Source: Vigna angularis (lineage: Eukaryota; Streptophyta; Magnoliopsida; Fabales; Fabaceae). Taken from it: a stretch of DNA of 64,000 nucleotides. Positions 41,951 to 51,988 of this stretch are shown here, in pieces. Below the pieces are notes generated by a model that saw nothing but the letters and a program-made list of their open reading frames with translations, ran no database searches and was not told where the DNA came from. The DNA lies in NCBI RefSeq assembly GCF_016808095.1, contig NC_068972.1, forward strand, positions 20,886,289 to 20,950,288, given 5' to 3'. The translations under genes were made by a program, and so were the position numbers. How positions within the stretch are numbered: position 1 is the stretch's first letter; every line of letters starts with the position of its first letter.

Positions 41951-42690
41951 TTGGATCATCAAATCCTCCTTGATCTGATGGTTGAGTTTGGCCCGTTAGG
42001 TCGTCCCATTTGGCTATCAATCTTTAACACATCAAATGCATCAAAATCCATTTGAACCTCAGAGACATGTATAGGAATGTCAATTTCACAATAAACCTGC
42101 TTAGGTTGCAAACGAGAACCTGTGTTCTCAACATAATTAGTGGCTTCATCAAGACAACCACTCAAGTTGGCTAATAAGGACCTGGCTTCAGAAATTGTCT
42201 TATCCATTAAGGATCCTCCAGCTGCAACATCCACAAAAAATCTTTCTTTCATGCTCAATCCATCAATGAAGTGCAGGATGAGCAGGTGCTCACCAATTTG
42301 ATGATATGGACATGAAGCACACAGTTGGTTGAATTTGTCTCAACACTCCCTCAATGTCTCTCCTTGCAGCTGTACAATGGAGCTAATTTCCCTCCGTTTG
42401 GAGACTATTGTTGAGGCTGGGAAGAACTTCTCCAGAAAGCTTCTCTGCATCTCAGCCCAGGTAGTGAATGGTGCTGAATAGGTCTTGTAGTAGAACTAGT
42501 CTTTGGCTGCATCCCCTAAAGAGAAGGGAAATGTCTTCAACTTGGCCCAATCTTTAGGGACTTCTGTTGGTTTAAACATGGAGCAGACCACTTAAAACTC
42601 CTTCCGGTGCTTGTATGGATCTTCTCCAGCCACTCCATACTTAGGCAGCCTTTTGATAAGCTTGTATAGCCAATCTTGTGAATTTGCCAT
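41951..42690 (-). pseudogene. Athila-like Ty3/gypsy gag remnant (element A)
   Basis: The ATG at 42690-42688 opens a frame with DPYKHRKEF, FPFSLGDAAKD, WAEMQRSFLEKFFPAS, FNQLCASCPYHQIGEHLL and DKTISEARSLLANL. These are the conserved blocks of plant Athila/Tat-lineage gag in the right order. Three nonsense codons (TAA near 42594, TAG near 42498, TGA near 42335) kill it. It lies about 215 bp downstream of a tRNA-Asp primer site and LTR A, the normal place for gag. Protease and polymerase are not present to the left. Confidence 0.82.
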
Positions 42691-42905
42691 CTCCTGATCT
42701 TGTACAGAACTTGTCTAAACATGGATTTCACTTCAAGCAAAGATTATACCAAACACACAAAAGCATAATATGAAGGAGAACCACTATTTACAGATTTTAA
42801 AGTTTCCAGAAACAACAACTAAATGCACAGAAACTAAACACACAGACTACTAAAAAAATTAAAGCTAACAAGACTAACCTAACACTCTAAAACTCAATTC
42901 GCCGA

Positions 42906-42924
42906 GTCCCCGACAACGGCGCCA
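42906..42924 (-). other. Primer-binding site of element A (tRNA-Asp type)
   Basis: The minus strand reads TGGCGCCGTTGTCGGGGAC, complementary to the 3' end of plant tRNA-Asp, as in Athila/Tat elements. It lies 2 nt from the LTR end. Confidence 0.88.
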
Positions 42925-44344
42925 TTTGTTAAACTGCTTTTTAGTCGCCTAAAGCATAACAAATTTGGTCCCCACTAATGTAGTAAAGGGTTAACCAAAA
43001 TATCAATCCTAGGACTCGGTACAATTAAGTTTTAAAATGTAGAGTTAATCTTGCTTTTTATTTTATTTACTATTACTACGAACTAGGTGGGGACAAAGAA
43101 ATGAAATTGAAAGAAATGAAACTAAAAAGAAAATATGTTTAAAAGATAGAAAGAAAATTAAAATGAAATGAAATAAAATAAAATAAATTATTATTCTAAA
43201 CTACCTAAAACAAAAAAAAAAATCTAATTTCTATAGCTAATATGATCTACTGATTTACAAAGACACTAGAAATGCATAGTACAATTGAGATATCTAATTA
43301 TTAACCAAATCAAACAAATAGCAAAGAATCTGGAAAATTGAAATGTAAACAGAAACAAAACTTTATCTAATAGGAAATGTTCAAAATAATAAAAGATCAT
43401 TACCTAAGCTAAAACACATTACAGTAAATCTAGCAAATGCAAAGAAGTTAAAGAATGAAACTAAAAACATAGGCAAGACTCACAATAATAGACAAATGCA
43501 CATTGATTTGGATGAAACAAGTCCCAATTGCACTTTAGGAAGACATCCTGTAAAGATTTAAACTCACTTTGGAGTATTTTGGTTCATATTGCAGAACCTG
43601 TTGTTAAACTGTCTTTTAGTCGCCTAAGGTAGAACAAAGTCTGGTCCCCACTAATGTAGCATAGGGATGAACAAAATATCAATCTTAGGACTCAACAAAG
43701 TTAAGATTAAAGTGTAGAGTTAGATCTTGTATTTATTTACTAATTATTTATTATTAAACTGGGCGGGGACATTTAAAATGAATGAAACTAAAATAAAAGA
43801 ATTGAAACTAGTCTAAACTAAAATCTATTTAAAAGAATAAAGAAATTGAAATGCAATAAAAGAAAAGAAAATAACAGTCTAAACTACTCAAAACAGAAAT
43901 AAAACCTATTTACTATAACTACCTACAACTGAAACATAACAAATATTATACAATCTAAACAGAACTCAAATGCTAAAAAAAAATAAGGAAAGACAATCTT
44001 TGAAATAGAAATGCAGAACAGAAGCAAAACCTAAGTCTAAAAGAATGCATTAACAATCAAGAGATATTCCTAAACTAAGCATCAAATCTGAATTAAAATG
44101 TAAAACATAAAACCTAAAATGAATCATCAAATCCTACTCTAAACAGAAGTAATCAAGAACAATCATGTTAATATTCTCAACTAAAACTGAAATCAAATGA
44201 ACAAACACCTAAACTAATGAGTAGAAACAAATTGGTTGATTAGAACCATGAATAAGAACCAAAAGTACCAAAGTTAGTGTAGAAAAGTAGTCATTTACAA
44301 CTCAGAAAGACATCATGTGCAGTCATACTCACTGTGTGGTATTC

Positions 44345-44493
44345 TAGTTTAAGGTTCCCTATGAAATGAGGCATGGAAGGGAGTCGCTGTGAATAAATTT
44401 GACGAGTTATGAAGGAAACTCCGAGTTCCTATTGGTCATGGGTTGAGAACGGGAATTAAACTCTATTAGATCGAATTTCCCGTTGTTCCTCAA

Positions 44494-44524
<31 letters not shown>

Positions 44525-44665
44525 TGACTGGTCGTAGGTTCGAATCCTACTTGGGGAGATTGAATGGATTCCGAAATCTGTAATTCGGAATGAAAGGATT
44601 TTCTTTGACCGTTAAGAAGAGTAGATAACTCGTTTCCCTTGTCTTTGTTTCTATTGTATTAACTT
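44345..44665 (+). other. Nuclear copy of plastid DNA (trnN-GUU region)
   Basis: The stretch has the higher GC and the typical words of the plastid inverted repeat around trnN, such as ctattggtcatgggttgag before the tRNA and ctttgaccgttaagaagag after it. It is embedded in LTR C, so it entered the nucleus after that LTR inserted or was carried by it. Borders are approximate because no plastid reference is at hand. Confidence 0.75.
44487..44558 (+). tRNA. Decayed plastid-type tRNA-Asn (GUU) in nuclear DNA
   Basis: 72 nt. The acceptor stem tcctcaa/ttgggga, D-arm gctcagtggtagagc, anticodon loop ctgttaa (GUU) and T-arm gtaggttcgaatcctac are clear. The anticodon stem has decayed: atcga against ttgac gives an A-C mismatch and a G-T pair where the plastid gene pairs well. 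It is not expected to function in the nucleus. Confidence 0.8.
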
Positions 44666-46383
44666 AGTGTGTAAATGTCTACTCACTATACCAAATCACG
44701 GTAAATTCAACTCCTAATTCATATTCCTAATCATCACCAAATGTAAAGCCTAATCTAAATGCAATTGAAACATGCAATCTACTCAAAAACATATAAAATC
44801 CTAATTGAAATGAACTGACAGAAACAAAATAAGAATTACAATATTTTTTTCTTTCATTGGATTCATCTCCAACTCGAGAAGACATCTCGATAAATTTTTT
44901 TACAAAACAAAACTAGAAACGACTCTCACATCATCAATCAAGAAAACAGAAATAATGGAAAAATCAAGATAATAGAATTATCAAACTTCCAACACATAGA
45001 AACATCACAGAAGAAATTTTATTAACAAGAAACAAAGTTACACGAAAATGTACCCAACAAAACGCGAGTGAGAACGCAAGAAACTCGAATCTACCGAAAG
45101 CGCGATAAAACCCTAAGCTCTCACGTCCTCTCTATCTATTCTAAAATGTAAGCTGAAAAAAATTTAAGTGTCTCGTCTCCGTGAAAGTCTGTGTTTACAT
45201 GCAGAAAACCCATTATACAGGGTTGAAGAAGAAAGAAAATAAAAAGGAAAAATGAAAAAGGGAAAGAAAGCTTGCTTTACACGATTTTGAGCTTCATCTT
45301 GATCCAACGGCCTCCCTGCTTCTTTAACTTCAGCCCTTCGATCTTTCTTCATCTCTACCGGTCAACTCCGGTCATCTTCTCCGTCTTCTTTAACAGGCAG
45401 GATCGCACCCGTCTGCTCTCGCTTCGCTCTTTCTTTTTGCCCTAGCTCGAGGGAGAGTTTTCTTTTCTGCCAAATGAGATGCACAGTCTGGACCCCTTCA
45501 AAGGCAGCAACGCCTCTCCACTAAACACACCAGAACAACGCCGTTCCACTAAAGGAGAATCAGCCCAATCATAGGCAGCAACAAATCCCAGCCAAAACGC
45601 ACAGTTTCATCAAAGTTTGGATCCAGCCCATTCCAATGCTTGCAACAGCAACGCTTCCATGCTTAGAGAGTTGCTCCCTCCACCACCACCGACCGCTCCC
45701 TGCACCACCCCATACCTAATTTGCCCTTGTATAAAACGGATGTCAACATCCGTTTCACCTTTAACGGATGTTGACATCCGTGAACGGATGTTGACATCCG
45801 TTATATTTTAGTTTATCATTTTTATTTAAAAAAAAAAACTTCAACGGATGTGCCACATCCGTTTAATAGATTTTTAAAAAGTATTTTATTTATTATTTAA
45901 ATAATAATATATAAATTAAATTAATAATAATTATTTTATTAAATTAAATTAAATTAATTTATAAATAATTAAATAATAATTTTAAAAAAATTAAATAATA
46001 TTTAGGTTTAATACCCAATTTTGTCCCCAGTTTGGTTCGGAAATCTCAATTTAGTCCCTCTATATAAAAGTAATTGTAATGGATCCTTACTTGTAATTAT
46101 GTGAGTCAAATTAGTCCCTTCCGTTAAATATAGGCAAACGGAGTTAATGGGTTGATGATGTGGCAGTAGTCACTCATTAGGTGTCAACACGTAATTGAGA
46201 TTGTGCTTACGTGGTGTTAGGGCACCTGATTTTAAAATTGGGTTTTAATTAGAAATTGGGGAGGTTTGGACGTGCGATGAAGATGAACCCCTCCCTGGGT
46301 TGCCGATGTCGGAGAGAGCAGACGGGATCGGAGAAGCAGTGGCACGGTGGATTGAGTCACGAAAAAAAAACAGTAATTTTTTG

Positions 46384-46527
46384 GGAGATCTCTCTTATGC
46401 AGACAATCATCCAAATCATGATAATGTTAGATGGGATACATGGGGAAGATTCGTAGAAAGAAATAATGCTTATGAACCTTGGATTTGGGCTACAGGGAAC
46501 AACGAACTTGACTATGCTCCTGAGCTT
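46384..46527 (+). pseudogene. Phosphatase exon in the left Pack-MULE arm
   Basis: A 144-bp exon with [26 protein letters not shown] and [16 protein letters not shown], ending at a gtaagt donor. It is the metallophosphatase segment of plant purple acid phosphatases. The metal-binding GNHE motif is GNNE here (AAC at 46501-46503), so the copper-blue metal centre could not form. No further phosphatase exon follows on this strand. Confidence 0.85.
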
Positions 46528-47244
46528 GTAAGTTTAGGAGAAGAAGAAACGTGTGGCGAGCAAAGAGATCCTGAGGAGAGCACTGACACCACCCAAACAT
46601 TTAGAACTTAGATGGTTGAATTTCAGACCAACCCCTAGTAGACTCTCCAACATGTCCATGGCTTGATTTTCATTTTTTTTCCCTCTTTGTTTCTTTGGAT
46701 GTTTGTATAATCGAGTTTGACAATCCAATGAAATTAGATTATTCTGTATTCTTTATGAAGCTTCTGGTTTCAATCTTTTTGCAGTTGAATAATCAGATAC
46801 TTGTCCGTTGAAAGCTGAAAATTTGGTGCATAAAACAAAAACTGGTGATGTTAAGTTAGACAAAACTTAAGCTATTGACATATGAGTGTACTATTTCTTT
46901 GTTTGATGATAGTTTTCATTCCTTGTGATTAATTCAGATGGTGTGCAATTAGGCCTTGCTGTGTATCCTTGTCATGGTTGTTCTGATTTCATTGACGTTA
47001 GATCCAATTGGGCAGTTTTCTTTATTCACTTTGTCAGGATATGTTGTGGTAGCAGATACTAATAATAATATATGTGGTTTTGAGTTCTTCACAAGGCCAG
47101 ATTTGTTCTGTATTCTTAACTTAAGCCTGTGATTTCTGAACAAGAGAAAGGTAAGAAAAGCATAGGAGATGAGAATCTTTTGATTACTGTTTTTAATCAT
47201 GTTGCAAATTCACTTGGAAACCAGCATTTATTTAAGGTCAATAA

Positions 47245-47330
47245 ACCTCATAGGACAGACCGGCAAAACATATCACAGACCGGCAAAACCTCATAGGACA
47301 GACCGGCAAAACCTCATAGGATCAATTGAG
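47245..47330. repeat. Short tandem repeat inside the Pack-MULE
   Basis: Three to four copies of a word close to cataggacagaccggcaaaac, with period about 24 bp. The remaining DNA between 46536 and 47880 is probably captured from elsewhere but is unrecognised. Confidence 0.75.
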
Positions 47331-47887
47331 TGACAAATGAGGATGTTCAATATACAATATGATGTAGTTGGCCCATCTCCATGATGACATGAGTAAATAT
47401 TGAACATTTCTTGTTTCTATGTAGTTGGAGTTATGACAGGCACCCAATAGGTTCTCCATTGGCAGATAGACCACTTCAAAATACCTCATTTCCACCATAT
47501 GAGCATTTATTTAGGGCATAGTAAACACCATAAATTGTTTGAACTCTTATATTAAAGAAAAGAAAATTGAAACATGGGAAACAGAAATGAGACAAAAAAA
47601 TTGAATTTATTTCAATAACGAAAGTGCATTAACTAACAACAATTAAACTGATATGTTAACAAGAAATTAATACTCTACTGAAACATACTGATATGAACTG
47701 GAAATAAACTGTCTTTACTAGAAAAAATAGCAAAAAATAAATCAATTTTCTGAAAAGTTCGGACATTGCAGAACTTCTACAAGGCCTAACTACTCTTAAT
47801 TGAGAATATACATGTCTTTTCCAATCCCAACTAACAACCGATTGTCAAATAACCGCATTCTAACAGCTACTATAAGCTTTGATTGGT

Positions 47888-49194
47888 TCACTTTGTTGTG
47901 GAATCATCAACAGGATGCCAGAATCTGTTGAAAAACCACATGGAATCAGCTGTAACAGCAACGTCATCTTCATTTCGGTGCCAGCTATAGTGAGCATGTG
48001 TTCTGTTCTTTATTTCGAAAATGGCATGCCCAAAACTCGCCTCCCTATATGCAGAGTACTCAGGTTGTGGATTTGTCATGCTGCAGTGCAGAGAAAATAC
48101 ACACATCAGCGATCAAACTAAACCTCATATAGAAGAGAATTAAGTCGTTAATGCAGGAAGAAAATTTCTGAAAAGCTTACTTCAATGCTAAGCCTTCAAT
48201 GTTCCCTCCATCACCAATGTTTATGTATACAGGAGCTGACAGGTCCTTCGTAGGTCCACATCGACCGTTAACAAGGTTGTATTCAATGTTGGATATACGT
48301 TCCTGATGCAGAGTGCATAAAAATAATTGTGGTTAGAATATTCTGCGGTTTAATCATAAACTGCGTATGATTGTTCAATTTTTAGATTAAATGCATGTCA
48401 TCTGATGAAAGGGGACAATTTGTAGCACTTACACTTCGTTCATAGGCATGGACATGACCAGCGAACAAAACATCAACCTTGTACTTCACAAACCAAGACT
48501 CAAAAGCTACCCTCGTGGTTTCCCCTTCCATGTAATGATAGGTGTTACTATTATACCATGGTGAATGCACAAGAACAATCAACCAAGGGGCCTTGCTTCT
48601 ATCAACCTTTTTTAGCTCTACCTCAAGCCATTCATATTGAGGAGTATATTTACCTGCAAAAGGAAAATTACATTAGTGCAGAGAAGGTGAATATATGAAA
48701 CATACAGGTAAAACTTGTACGTTATAAACATTAAGCAAAACTTGAACATTAAAAGGTAATGTCAAGAGGAAAGGCTTGAAAGGTTCCGTTTCACCCTGAA
48801 AAGCATCATCAATTTTGGCCTTTAGGATTTGCTTCTGAATTAAAATTTGCACTTGGTAGAAGCAGCATAACATGGGAGTCATAATTTCTAATTTGAGGAA
48901 CGACTTTGTGGATAAAATTAAATTCAAATAATCCCAAGAAATAACTTACGGGAGTACATTTAGGGGTAGATGTTTGGTTTAATGAAGTCTTAGGTCCTGA
49001 ACTCATTACATCATTATATACAAAAAAAAAAAAAAGAGTAGAAAACTTACAAGCTCAGGAGCATAGTCAAGTTCGTGGTTCCCTGTAGCCCAAATCCAAG
49101 GTTCATAAGCATTATTTCTTTCTACGAATCTTCCCCATGTATCCCATCTAACATTATGATGATTTGGATGATTGTCTGCATAAGAGAGATCTCC
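47888..49194 (-). pseudogene. Purple acid phosphatase 3' part, captured in the Pack-MULE
   Basis: Exons read on the minus strand: 49194-49051 (GDLSYAD, GNHELD intact), a broken exon from 48795 (GETEPFKPF then unrelated text), 48653-48433 ([34 protein letters not shown]), 48302-48181 ([16 protein letters not shown]) and 48080-47888 ([28 protein letters not shown]). These supply the GDxxY, GNHE, VxxH and GHxH metal-ligand motifs of the family. The N-terminal half with the GDxG motif and signal peptide is missing, and the exon after GETEPFKPF is broken where the THRYH block should stand. Intact enzymes are secreted or vacuolar phosphatases. Here no start codon connects, so it is a gene fragment, although its splice sites survive. 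Confidence 0.85.
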
Positions 49195-49880
49195 CAAAAA
49201 ATTACTGTTTTTTTTTTCGTGACTCAATCCACCGTGTCACTGCTTCTCCGATCCCGTCTGCTCTCTCCAACACCGGCAATCCAGGGAGGGGTTCATCTTC
49301 ATCGCACGTCCAAACCTCCTCAATTTCTAATTAAAACCCAATTTTAAAATCAGGTGCCCTAACATCACGTAAGCACAGTCTCAATTACGTGTTGACACCT
49401 AATGAGTGACTACTGCCACATCATCAGCCCATTAACTCTGTTTGCCTATATTTAACGGAAGGGACTAATTTGACTCACATAATTACAAGTAAGGATCCAT
49501 TACAATTACTTTTATATAGAGGGACTAAATTGAGATTTCCGAACTAAACTGGGGATAAAATTGGATATTAAACCTAATATTTATATATTAATTTAAAATA
49601 TAAAAAATTAAAAAAATAAAAATTCAACGATGTCGCCACATCCGTTAACGAATATGGCACATCCGTTTTAATATATATGTATAAAATTTTTTTAATTATT
49701 ATTTAAATAATAATAAATAAATAAAAATTAATAATAATTATTTTATTAAATAAAATATAATTAATTTATAAATAATTAAGTAATAATTTTAAAATAATTA
49801 AATAATATTTATATATTAATTTAAAATAAGAAAACAAAAAATTAAAAAAAAAAAATTTAACGTCGATATCATCACATCCG

Positions 49881-49885
<5 letters not shown>

Positions 49886-49929
<44 letters not shown>
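49886..49929. repeat. (TA)n microsatellite
   Basis: About 44 bp of uninterrupted TA inside unit 3 of the AT-rich tandem array. Confidence 0.95.
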
Positions 49930-49933
<4 letters not shown>

Positions 49934-50999
49934 TTAATTATTATTTAAATAATAATACATAAATTAAATTAATAATAATTATTTTATAAAATAAAATAAA
50001 ATTAATTTATAAATAATTAAATAATAATTTTAAAAAAATTAAATAATTCTTATATATTAATTTAAAATATAATAAATTAAAAATTTAAAAATTAAAAAAA
50101 AAAAATCAACGACCTCCATCAACGGATGTGACATATCTGTTGAATAATTTTTCTTCAACAGATATCAACATTTTTTATGTGACATATCTGTTGAATAATT
50201 TTTCTTCAACAGATATCAACCTTCGTTGAAGAAAAGAGGTGAAAGTGTAAGATATTTTAATATGAAAGATAGTTTTAAAATTTAAAAAAAAAATAATGAA
50301 AGAGAGAGCAAAGTGAGATGATGTAGAGAGTAACCCTCCCATGCTTAATGTCTCAGCAACAGCGGCCTAGTTCATTTTTATTTCAGCTCAATTAGTTCTG
50401 CAATGTTAACCAAAGTTCAAAAATTAAATCTGCAAAAGAAAAAATATGTATATAAAAAATATAACCTAAAGAAATATTTTTATTATGTTTTCTAACAAGG
50501 AAAAGAACCTAATTCTTTAAAAACTAAATTTATTTAGTTAAAAAAGAAAATTAACCAACTTTTTATTAAAAAATTATTTTTAGGTATTTAAAACTATTCT
50601 ATTTCTAAAAAATTAAAGCCTAAAGAAATCTAAGAAACGATTTTTAACAAAAAAAAATATGCAAAACTAGAGAGTTTTCACCTGTTTTAGCAATTCACAC
50701 TCAGAGATCATGAACCAGAATCAAAGAATGCTATTTCTAGAAAAGTAAAATCATGTGCAAGAAATTAAAAGCATGTAAAAATCCAAAGCAAGAACAATAA
50801 AACGAATCAGAATTGCATTAAACTTTTGAAAACAAGAGTACATGATACCAGAAATCACTGAAAATCACGGTCTGTCACCCTCGCAACTCAGTGAAATCCA
50901 GAATCGAAGAACATAGTCTCTATACACTAAGAAAGCGTGATAAACCCTAGCTACTTTGAAAGCAAAACGAAAAACCTACACTACTCTCTCACCGGCGAT

Positions 51000-51115
51000 C
51001 TCGAATCGTTCTGTGGAGTCTGCACTCCACTTCTCTCTTCGTTCCGTGGAGTCTGTCACCCTCCACTTAATCCCCACTCACTTGCTTGCGGAGTCTGTCA
51101 CCCTCCGCTTACATC
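51000..51115. repeat. Small hairpin repeats in LTR A
   Basis: Three successive copies of the fold-back word gtggagtctg(tcaccc)tccac or gcggagtctgtcaccctccgc. The stem is conserved while the third copy changes both sides of it (gcggag/ctccgc), a compensatory-looking change. Confidence 0.6.
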
Positions 51116-51988
51116 CTCGAAAAACTCTCTTTACATCCTTTTATAGGGCTAGAAATTAAGGGAAAAAGAAAAGGAGGAACAGGGAACCTTCAACGCTTTG
51201 CTTACACGATCCAACAGTCCCTCTTTCTTGCTCTCGAACCACACTTCTGGACCCTCCGATCGTCTTCTTCGTTGCTGAATCAATCTCCATGCACACGTGT
51301 CTCGTCTTCAACCTCTTGGGCAAGTGGCACGAGCTCTGCTATCTCTCTTTCGCTTCACGAAAGGAACCCTAACATAGAGTGCTCTCTGCCTAATGAGATG
51401 CTCGAGCCAATGACCCTGCAAAGCTCTTCAGCCACCAAAACGCACACTTCATTAAACGTAGGGAAACCAAGCCAGCCCAATTTCATTTCAGTAGTAGCGG
51501 CCCAAGTGTGGCAGCAGTAAGAGCCCAATCAGTGCAGTAGACCAAGCGGCCCAATAAGGAATCTGTCCAAACAGCGGCCCAATACCAATGCATCAACAAC
51601 AACAACCCAAGTTTAATCCATTGATCCCAATATTTCTGCAACAAAGAAAAAACAATACAAAAATTAAAGAAAGTAAAAGAAATTTACAGTAAAAAGAGAG
51701 AATTTTTTATCAAAAGATTTTCTAAAAAAATATTAATATCCTAATTATTTACAAACACTAAAAATACAGTTAAAAATCTATTTTTAACTAAAATGCAATA
51801 AATAAAGGAAAAACCTAAAACTATCTTAATTCTAACCAATAAGAAATTAAAAGAAGCTAAGAAAGATTCCTAAACACAGAAAAATATGTATATAGAGAGA
51901 GAGTTATCACTCTTGCTGTAACTGATGGAACAGTGAAAGAAACTTTGGAATCGAAGGGCAGAGGATGTTGGCATCGAAGGGCAGAGGA

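Larger units (their letters stand above)
46005..49574. mobile_element. Pack-MULE (3570 bp) with captured purple acid phosphatase exons
   Basis: The ends ggtttaatacccaattttgt and its near-complement start inverted arms of about 531 bp (46005-46535 and 49043-49574). The 9-bp word taatattta flanks both sides (45996-46004 and 49575-49583), the Mutator target-duplication length. No transposase is present. Each arm carries the same phosphatase exon with its splice donor, and the right half carries four more regions of that gene with introns, so capture was from genomic DNA. The start ggtttaat is shared with the two MULEs at 31.8 and 40.1 kb, suggesting the same transposase group. Confidence 0.88.
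45737..50230. repeat. AT-rich tandem array with aacggatgt palindromes, split by the Pack-MULE
   Basis: Units of about 235 bp consist of a palindromic aacggatgt...acatccgtt word followed by about 180 bp of AT-only sequence containing ttatttaaataataat and aatttataaataattaa. Unit 1 starts near 45840 and is cut at 46004 by the Pack-MULE, resuming at 49575. Units 2 and 3 follow at about 49640 and 49870. Before unit 1 the palindrome alone is repeated three times (45737-45802). The last copies near 50110-50225 have drifted to caacagatat. Confidence 0.7.
43602..50680 (-). mobile_element. Solo LTR C (divergent Athila-like) inserted in LTR A
   Basis: It begins TGTTAAACTGTC and ends ...gagagttttca, and the 5-bp word cctgt is duplicated exactly on both sides (43597-43601 and 50681-50685). 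The start closely resembles LTR A and B (ttttagtcgcctaa, ggtccccactaatgtag), and the end resembles the end of LTR A, so it is a divergent member of the same group. No internal domain or primer site lies inside; it is best read as a solo LTR that later received a plastid fragment, grew an AT-rich tandem array and took in the Pack-MULE. About 3.5 kb remain without the Pack-MULE. Confidence 0.78.
42927..51909 (-). mobile_element. LTR A (Athila-like), split by insertion C
   Basis: In plus-strand sense the LTR starts TGTTAAACTGC beside the primer site and ends ...gagagagagttatca at 51909. Its sequence is interrupted between 43601 and 50681 by LTR C. Without the insert the LTR is about 1.9 kb. Its two halves match, in order, the single uninterrupted LTR B at 55482-56562, for example ggagtattttggttcatatt and agtaaaatcatgtgcaagaa, which proves the split. 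The word ctctt after 51909 would be its target duplication; the partner is not in view. Confidence 0.8.

Noticed and set aside
46384..49194. A functional purple acid phosphatase gene
   Set aside because: The N-terminal half is missing, one exon is broken after GETEPFKPF, and the block lies between MULE arms with a target duplication.
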